A stretch of 64,000 nt of DNA from Streptomyces sp. Tu6071. GTDB lineage: Bacteria; Actinomycetota; Actinomycetes; Streptomycetales; Streptomycetaceae. Of the stretch, positions 59,922 through 64,000 are shown piece after piece; position 1 is the first letter of the stretch, and each line of letters begins with the position of its first letter. Position numbers and translations under genes: made by a program. The stretch spans positions 7,123,445 through 7,187,444 of the forward strand of contig NZ_CM001165.1 in the NCBI RefSeq assembly GCF_000213055.1, in the 5' to 3' direction. Below the pieces are notes generated by a model that searched no databases, was not told the DNA's origin, and was given only the letters and a program-made list of their open reading frames with translations.

Positions 59922-60512
59922 TCAGGCGGCGGGGTCGCGAGGCTCCGTGACGGCCCAGGCCGCCTCGATCATGCGGAAGACCTCGTCCACCGTGCCCTCG
60001 GGGTCGGCCGCCTCGCGGGCGAGGGCGTAGGCGTCGATCACGAACTGGGCGAGCGCCCGGCTCGCCGTCGGCGTCCGGGACAGTCCCGGGTCGGCCGTAA
60101 GGGCCGCCGCGAGCCGCTCGGCATGGCGCACCCGCATCGATTCCTCGTACTTCCGCAGCGCGGGCGACGCGTCGATCATGCCCCACACCGGGGCGGCGCT
60201 CTCGGCCGTGCAGTGCCGCACGAGAGCGTGGACCTCCGCGCGCAGCGGCGGCAGGAGCGGCGCGCCGGGGGCGCGCTCCGCGACCGCGCGGGCGAGGCGC
60301 TCCTCGAAGTCCTCGTCGCGCGCGAAGACCAGCGCCTCCTTCGAGGGGAAGTGCGCGAACAGCGTCGTGACGGCGACATCGGCCTCGGCCGCCACCTCGC
60401 GGATGCCCACCGCCTCGTACCCGCGCGTGAGGAAGAGCCGCATGGCGGTGTCCGCGATCTTCTGGCGGGTCGCGGCCTTCTTGCGCTCACGGCGTCCGGT
60501 GGGCACGGTCAT
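59922..60512 (-). CDS. TetR-family regulator of the quinone oxidoreductase
   Basis: 196 aa from the ATG at 60512. The helix-turn-helix is RQKIADTAMRLFLTRGYEAV, then GIREVAAEADVAVTTLFAHF and PSKEAL. The ligand domain (HALVRHCTAESAAPVWGMID, ALAQFVIDAYALAREAADPE) is unassigned. It is divergent from an oxidoreductase gene, and the 69-bp gap holds two palindromes, the normal layout of TetR/QorR-type autoregulation. Confidence 0.92.
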   Translation of the reverse strand: MTVPTGRRERKKAATRQKIADTAMRLFLTRGYEAVGIREVAAEADVAVTTLFAHFPSKEALVFARDEDFEERLARAVAERAPGAPLLPPLRAEVHALVRHCTAESAAPVWGMIDASPALRKYEESMRVRHAERLAAALTADPGLSRTPTASRALAQFVIDAYALAREAADPEGTVDEVFRMIEAAWAVTEPRDPAA

Positions 60513-60532
60513 GGCCGCACGCTATCAGGTGC

Positions 60533-60566
60533 GAAACCGCAACGGTTTCAAAAAGCTAACCGTTAG
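60533..60566. promoter_or_regulatory. Two palindromic operators, TetR/oxidoreductase divergon
   Basis: GAAACCGCAACGGTTTC (60533-60549) is a perfect 7-bp inverted repeat with a 3-base centre. CTAACCGTTAG (60556-60566) is an 11-base palindrome. They share the AACCG/CGGTT core and are 23 bp apart. Confidence 0.75.
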
Positions 60567-60581
60567 TGCTACGTTCCCGGC

Positions 60582-61475
60582 ATGAAGAAAGTGAGCTTCG
60601 CCGAGTTCGGCGGTCCCGAAGTCCTGCGTCTGATCGACGCCGAGGAGCCGCACGCGGGCCCGGGACAGATACGTGTCGCGGTACGGGCGGCGGGGGTGAA
60701 CCCGGTCGACTGGCGGCTCCGCGAGGGGCAGGTCCTGGGCGCCCACCCGCTCGAACTGCCCTCGGGCGTCGGGCTGGACGCCGCGGGGGTGGTGGACGAG
60801 ATCGGCCCGGGGGTGCGGGGCGTGGCGCTCGGCGACCGCGTCTTCGGGGAGGGCGCGAGCACCTACGCCGAGCTGGCCGTCCTGTGGGCCTGGGCGCCGA
60901 TGCCGGAGGGGCTGACGTTCGCCGAGGCGGCCGGATACCCGTCCGTGGTGGAGACCGCGTTGCGCGTGCTGCGCGAGGTCGGCGTGCGACCGGGGCAGAC
61001 GCTCCTCGTGAGCGGGGCCTCGGGCGGCGTCGGCTCGGCCGTCCTCCAGATCGCCCGCGAACGCGGCATCAAGGTGATCGGCACGGCGGGCGCCGCCAAC
61101 CAGGAGTACCTGCGGGCCCTGGGCGCCCTCGCCACGACGTACGACGAGGGCTGGACCGCGCGCGTCCGGGGCCTCGGCGAGATCGACGCGGCGCTCGACC
61201 TGGCGGGCTCCGGGGTCGTTCCCGAACTCGTCGGCCTCACGGGGGACCCGCGACGCGTGGTCTCCATCGCCGACCTCGACGCACCGGCGTTCGGCGTCCG
61301 CTTCTCGGGTGCGGCGGGGAGCATGACGGACGCGCTCGCCGAGGCCGTGGAGCTGATCGCGGGCGGCAGGCTGCACATCCCCGTCGAGAAGTCGTACTCG
61401 CTCGCCGAGGCGGCGCAGGCCCACAGCGACAGCCGGGCCGGACACGCGAGGGGGCGCCGCGTCATCCTGGTCTGA
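60582..61475 (+). CDS. NADP-dependent quinone oxidoreductase-like MDR protein
   Basis: 297 aa from the ATG at 60582. It belongs to the zinc-independent quinone-oxidoreductase branch of the MDR family: GPEVLRLIDAEEPHAGPGQI, AGVNPVDWRLREGQ, GLDAAGVVDEIGPGVRG, and the nucleotide-binding SGASGGVGSAVLQIARERG. The catalytic zinc Cys residues are absent, as usual for this branch. Its regulator is probably the divergent TetR gene. The start has no evident ribosome site and may be leaderless. Confidence 0.92.
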   Translation: MKKVSFAEFGGPEVLRLIDAEEPHAGPGQIRVAVRAAGVNPVDWRLREGQVLGAHPLELPSGVGLDAAGVVDEIGPGVRGVALGDRVFGEGASTYAELAVLWAWAPMPEGLTFAEAAGYPSVVETALRVLREVGVRPGQTLLVSGASGGVGSAVLQIARERGIKVIGTAGAANQEYLRALGALATTYDEGWTARVRGLGEIDAALDLAGSGVVPELVGLTGDPRRVVSIADLDAPAFGVRFSGAAGSMTDALAEAVELIAGGRLHIPVEKSYSLAEAAQAHSDSRAGHARGRRVILV

Positions 61476-61506
61476 ACCGCCCACGCCCGCCCCGGTGCCG
61501 CCCGGC

Positions 61507-63567
61507 TCACCCCTGCGGCGGCGCCGGGAGCCGTACGGTGTGCGCGTGGCCGTCCGGCCAGGTGACGTCCACGCGCGCCGTGCCGTCGGGCTCCCACGTC
61601 GTGCGGACGCCGGGCAGTACCGCCGGGGTCCCCGCACCGAGGTGGACGGCGGCGGCGTAGACCGTGCCCGGCGTGGCCGCTTCGGGCGACGTCAGCAGCG
61701 GGGTGGCCGAGTCGCGCGCCAGCGGACTGCACCCCGTCCCCGAGCGCACCGAGCCGAGCGGCAGTCCGCCCAGGTCCGTCACGGCCGAGACGAGGCCGTC
61801 GGGCGAGGTCACCGAGGCGCGGCCCGGCTCGTCCGACGGCGCGTCGGCGAAGGTGCCCGTACCCCCCTCGCCCCGTGGTCCCGCACCGCTCTCGTCCCGT
61901 CCTCCGGGCGCCGCCTCCGGCTCCCGTACCGGCTCCGTCCCCACCGGGAGTGCCCAGCCGCCGAACCGCACGCGCTCCGCCGGGGCGTCGCCGGGAGCGG
62001 CCGGGTCCACCCGCGCCACCCGCACCTCGACGGAGCCCCGGACCGCCGAACCGACCGTGAGCCAGGGGCCCGTGCGGAAGGCGGCGGGCGGGCCGCCGAA
62101 GGGGTCCCAGGTCGCGCCCGCCGCGTCCACCGGCCAGTGCGCGCGCGAGCGCGAGACGCCCGTCCCGCCCGCGACCGAGAGCCGCTCCACCGGCCTGCGG
62201 TGGGCCGCCCGGCCCGCCTCGTCGACGAGCGTCGCGCTCGCCTCCCAGGCGCCCGCGCCCGCGTCCGCCGAGTACTCGGGCGTCGCGTGCGTGGAGTAGC
62301 CGAGCCGGGCGTAGTGCGGGTCGTCGGGCCACGGCCGCGCCGGATCGCTGTGGTCGCCGCCGTGGTTGACGACTCGTACGACGCCGTCCGCCGCCGTGCC
62401 CGTCACGAGCCACCCGGGCCCGTCCAGCGTGCGCGTGAAGTCGCCGCGCTCCACCGCGAGCGGCTCGGGCTCCGCCGTCCACACCGGGTGCGAGGCCGGG
62501 AGCAGCAGCCCCGCGAAGCCCTTGCTCGCCCAGTACGGCGAGGCCGGGCCCGAGTACACCTGGAGGAGCCCCCGGAAGGGGCGGTGCCAGCCCAGGCTCA
62601 GGAGCCCGTCCTCCGTGAGCGCCCCGTTCTCCGTGAAGTAGGAGAGCGTGCGCGCCGCGAGGCCCCGCGTCTCGCCCGGCGTCACCGGACTCGCGTCGAA
62701 GAGCGCGCCCGTCCACAGCGGGGCGAGCGCCGCCCAGCGGTACGTGAGCGAGCGGCCCTGGAAGAGCGGGGCCCCGTTGCCGCCCACGAGGTGCCGCCAG
62801 TCGGCGAGGAAGAGCCGCAGCCGCTCGCGGTAGCGCTCGGCGAGCCCTTCGGGAGCCTGCGCGCCGAGTACGCGCGTGAACCACAACGGGTAGAGGTGCA
62901 TCGCCCAGCCGTTGTAGTGGTCGTGGTTGCGGTGCGCCCCGCCGGTCAGCCCGTCCGAGTACCAGCCCCCGCCCTGGTACCACTCCTCCGTCGTCGCGAT
63001 CGTCCGGTCCAGGTCCTCCTGGCGCCACTGCCCGCCCACCGCGCGCGCGAACGCCTCGGTGACGCCCTGGAACCAGATCCAGTTGTTCTGCGGCATGTCG
63101 GTGCCGACCATGAGACCGAGCCAGTCGAGGAGTTGGGCGCGGGTGCGCTCGCTCAGGCGGTCCCAGATCCACGGGCGCGTCTCGTGGAGCGCGAGCGCGA
63201 TCGACGCGGCCTCGACCTTCGCCTGGTTGGCCTCGGCGAAGGTGGGCCACCGCTCGGGGCTCCCCGGGTCGACGCCCGCCGCGAGGCCGCGCGCGTACCA
63301 CTCGGCGAAGCCGTGCGGGTCGTGCCCGTCCTCGCCGCGCAGCCGGAAGGCGGCGAGGAGGAAGGTGCGCGCGAAGCCTTCGAGCCCGTCGCTCCACTCG
63401 CCGCTCGCGCTCGCGGGACCCGGCAGCCGGATCAGCGCGTGCCGCTCGCTCGCGTACGGGCGCACGGCGCGCAGCATGTCGTCGGCGAGCCGCCCCCAGC
63501 GTGCCCGCCCGGTCCACGCGGCGGGGTCTGCGGGGCGGGCGTGACCCGGCGTGCTCGGCTGCGGCAT
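61507..63567 (-). CDS. DUF2264-family protein, probable carbohydrate-active enzyme
   Basis: 686 aa from the ATG at 63567 (AAGGAG 9 bases upstream); the frame is open upstream but is not coding-like. The N-terminal (alpha/alpha)-barrel-like half has the DUF2264 features: RLPGPASASGEWSDGLEGFA, TDMPQNNWIWFQGVTEAFAR, GGWYSDGLTGGAHRNHDHYN and FTENGALTEDGLLSLGWHR. The C-terminal half is beta-rich with Gly/Pro insertions. No signal peptide is seen. Family members occur in polysaccharide-utilisation loci and resemble glycoside hydrolases or lyases of unsaturated sugars, but no reaction can be stated from sequence. A LacI-type operator lies 99 bp upstream. Confidence 0.85.
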   Translation of the reverse strand: MPQPSTPGHARPADPAAWTGRARWGRLADDMLRAVRPYASERHALIRLPGPASASGEWSDGLEGFARTFLLAAFRLRGEDGHDPHGFAEWYARGLAAGVDPGSPERWPTFAEANQAKVEAASIALALHETRPWIWDRLSERTRAQLLDWLGLMVGTDMPQNNWIWFQGVTEAFARAVGGQWRQEDLDRTIATTEEWYQGGGWYSDGLTGGAHRNHDHYNGWAMHLYPLWFTRVLGAQAPEGLAERYRERLRLFLADWRHLVGGNGAPLFQGRSLTYRWAALAPLWTGALFDASPVTPGETRGLAARTLSYFTENGALTEDGLLSLGWHRPFRGLLQVYSGPASPYWASKGFAGLLLPASHPVWTAEPEPLAVERGDFTRTLDGPGWLVTGTAADGVVRVVNHGGDHSDPARPWPDDPHYARLGYSTHATPEYSADAGAGAWEASATLVDEAGRAAHRRPVERLSVAGGTGVSRSRAHWPVDAAGATWDPFGGPPAAFRTGPWLTVGSAVRGSVEVRVARVDPAAPGDAPAERVRFGGWALPVGTEPVREPEAAPGGRDESGAGPRGEGGTGTFADAPSDEPGRASVTSPDGLVSAVTDLGGLPLGSVRSGTGCSPLARDSATPLLTSPEAATPGTVYAAAVHLGAGTPAVLPGVRTTWEPDGTARVDVTWPDGHAHTVRLPAPPQG

Positions 63568-63665
63568 GAGGCGTGACTCCTTCGTGAGACGACTGGTCCG
63601 CGGGACGGCGACCAGCGGCGACCCGCGCCAGTCTTGCGCACCGGGCCCGCCGTGACGAGACTGGG

Positions 63666-63677
63666 GAAAGCGGTTTC
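63666..63677. promoter_or_regulatory. LacI-type operator upstream of DUF2264
   Basis: GAAAGCGGTTTC is a near-perfect LacI-family palindrome (GAAANCGNTTTC), inside a larger GGGGAAA-N16-TTTCCCC inverted repeat (63663-63692). Confidence 0.6.
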
Positions 63678-63754
63678 TAAATTGTTTTCCCCGCCTCCTC
63701 GGCAGCCCGTCGCGGGGTCCCCCGGGGTCCTGTGCGGACGCTGTGATTGCATTA

Positions 63755-63793
63755 GTCAAGCCGATTGACAAACCAGGCGCGTCGTCCGTACGT
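63755..63793 (+). promoter_or_regulatory. Promoter of the terminal plus-strand gene
   Basis: -35 TTGACA (63765-63770), 17-bp spacer, -10 GTACGT (63788-63793). The inverted repeat GTCAA-GCCGA-TTGAC (63755-63769) overlaps the -35. Confidence 0.55.
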
Positions 63794-63970
63794 TCGTGTG
63801 GCCGAGCGGAGCACCCGCGCCGGTGGCGGCGTCGCCGGCGCGACGACACCGTGAACCACCCCGTGCCCGCGAAGCCCTTCCCCCGGGCCCGCGCGGTGCG
63901 ACCGACCGGCCCCCACCCGCCTCGATCCGGCCGTGCGGGGCCGTGAGCACCGATGGGAGCGTGCAAGACC

Positions 63971-64000
63971 ATGACGAACCCCAGCCGAAGGGCGCTCGTC
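63971..64000 (+). CDS. Partial gene start, probable Tat-exported protein
   Basis: Ten codons from the ATG at 63971 read MTNPSRRALV before the window ends. The twin Arg followed by Ala-Leu-Val is the start of a Tat signal, as in sugar-binding lipoproteins or exported hydrolases. GGGAG lies about 12 bases upstream. The divergent DUF2264 gene and LacI-type box make a sugar-binding protein plausible, but nothing more can be seen. Confidence 0.5.
   Translation, partial: MTNPSRRALV

Larger units (their letters stand above)
63568..63970. other. Divergent regulatory region, DUF2264 gene and terminal partial gene
   Basis: This gap of about 400 bp holds a LacI-type box at 63666, a promoter with inverted repeat at 63755 and a 170-bp 5' leader for the plus-strand gene at 63971. 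No coding frame with Streptomyces-like composition was seen in it. Confidence 0.6.

Overview
The window is high-GC DNA with GC-rich third codon positions, short 4-base gene overlaps (ATGA/GTGA), many leaderless-looking or GTG starts, Tat lipoproteins and ECF and PucR regulators. All of this points to a Streptomyces or a close actinomycete chromosome, in a region rich in secretion, polysaccharide use and aromatic catabolism. No rRNA, tRNA, insertion sequence or CRISPR array was seen.

Layout. (1) 1-12330 is a type VII secretion-like locus. It has a very large minus-strand protein with a T7SS-type N-terminus, cut by the window edge; an acidic helical protein and two WXG100-sized proteins on the plus strand; and, convergently, a three-ATPase EssC/EccC-like motor, a membrane protein and an ECF sigma factor. 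(2) 12331-20301 holds a secreted GH16 beta-glucanase behind two copies of a CebR-like box, a sugar ABC importer (binding lipoprotein plus two permeases), a divergent PucR-type regulator and a CGNR zinc-finger protein. (3) 20302-25855 holds a tannase/feruloyl-esterase-like secreted enzyme, a Tat-exported alpha/beta hydrolase and its cytoplasmic paralogue, a small SRPBCC-like protein and a coiled-coil protein. Three promoters here share an unusual -35/operator sequence. (4) 25892-35215 is a glycosidase island: GH20, GH1 and GH3 enzymes, a GT87 membrane mannosyltransferase-like protein, a TetR regulator and a secreted SGNH esterase. The GH20/GH1 intergenic region and the GH3 upstream region carry nearly the same 24-bp operator. 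(5) 35241-41480 is a TetR regulator with a divergent peptide/nickel-type ABC importer, including a natural permease-ATPase fusion. (6) 41511-50928 is the phenylacetate catabolic cluster: paaN, thiolase, enoyl-CoA hydratase, 3-hydroxyacyl-CoA dehydrogenase and paaABCD on the minus strand, and paaI-paaK divergently, with a PaaR-like box between them. (7) 51153-61475 is mixed: a two-part glycosyltransferase, a succinate-semialdehyde-type dehydrogenase, polyphosphate kinase 2, RNase HI, an SDR/TetR pair, a secreted RelA/SpoT-fold nucleotide pyrophosphokinase, a GNAT, and a TetR/quinone-oxidoreductase pair. (8) 61507-64000 holds a DUF2264 protein with a LacI-type box and the first 10 codons of a probable Tat-exported protein.

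How they work together. The glycosidases, binding proteins and importers form several separate uptake-and-hydrolysis units, each with its own visible operator. The paa cluster encodes CoA ligation (PaaK), ring epoxidation (PaaABCD, with no PaaE reductase seen here), PaaN-type aldehyde oxidation, beta-oxidation and a salvage thioesterase (PaaI). The most unusual items are the T7SS-like locus with its giant putative toxin and the exported alarmone-synthetase-like enzyme.
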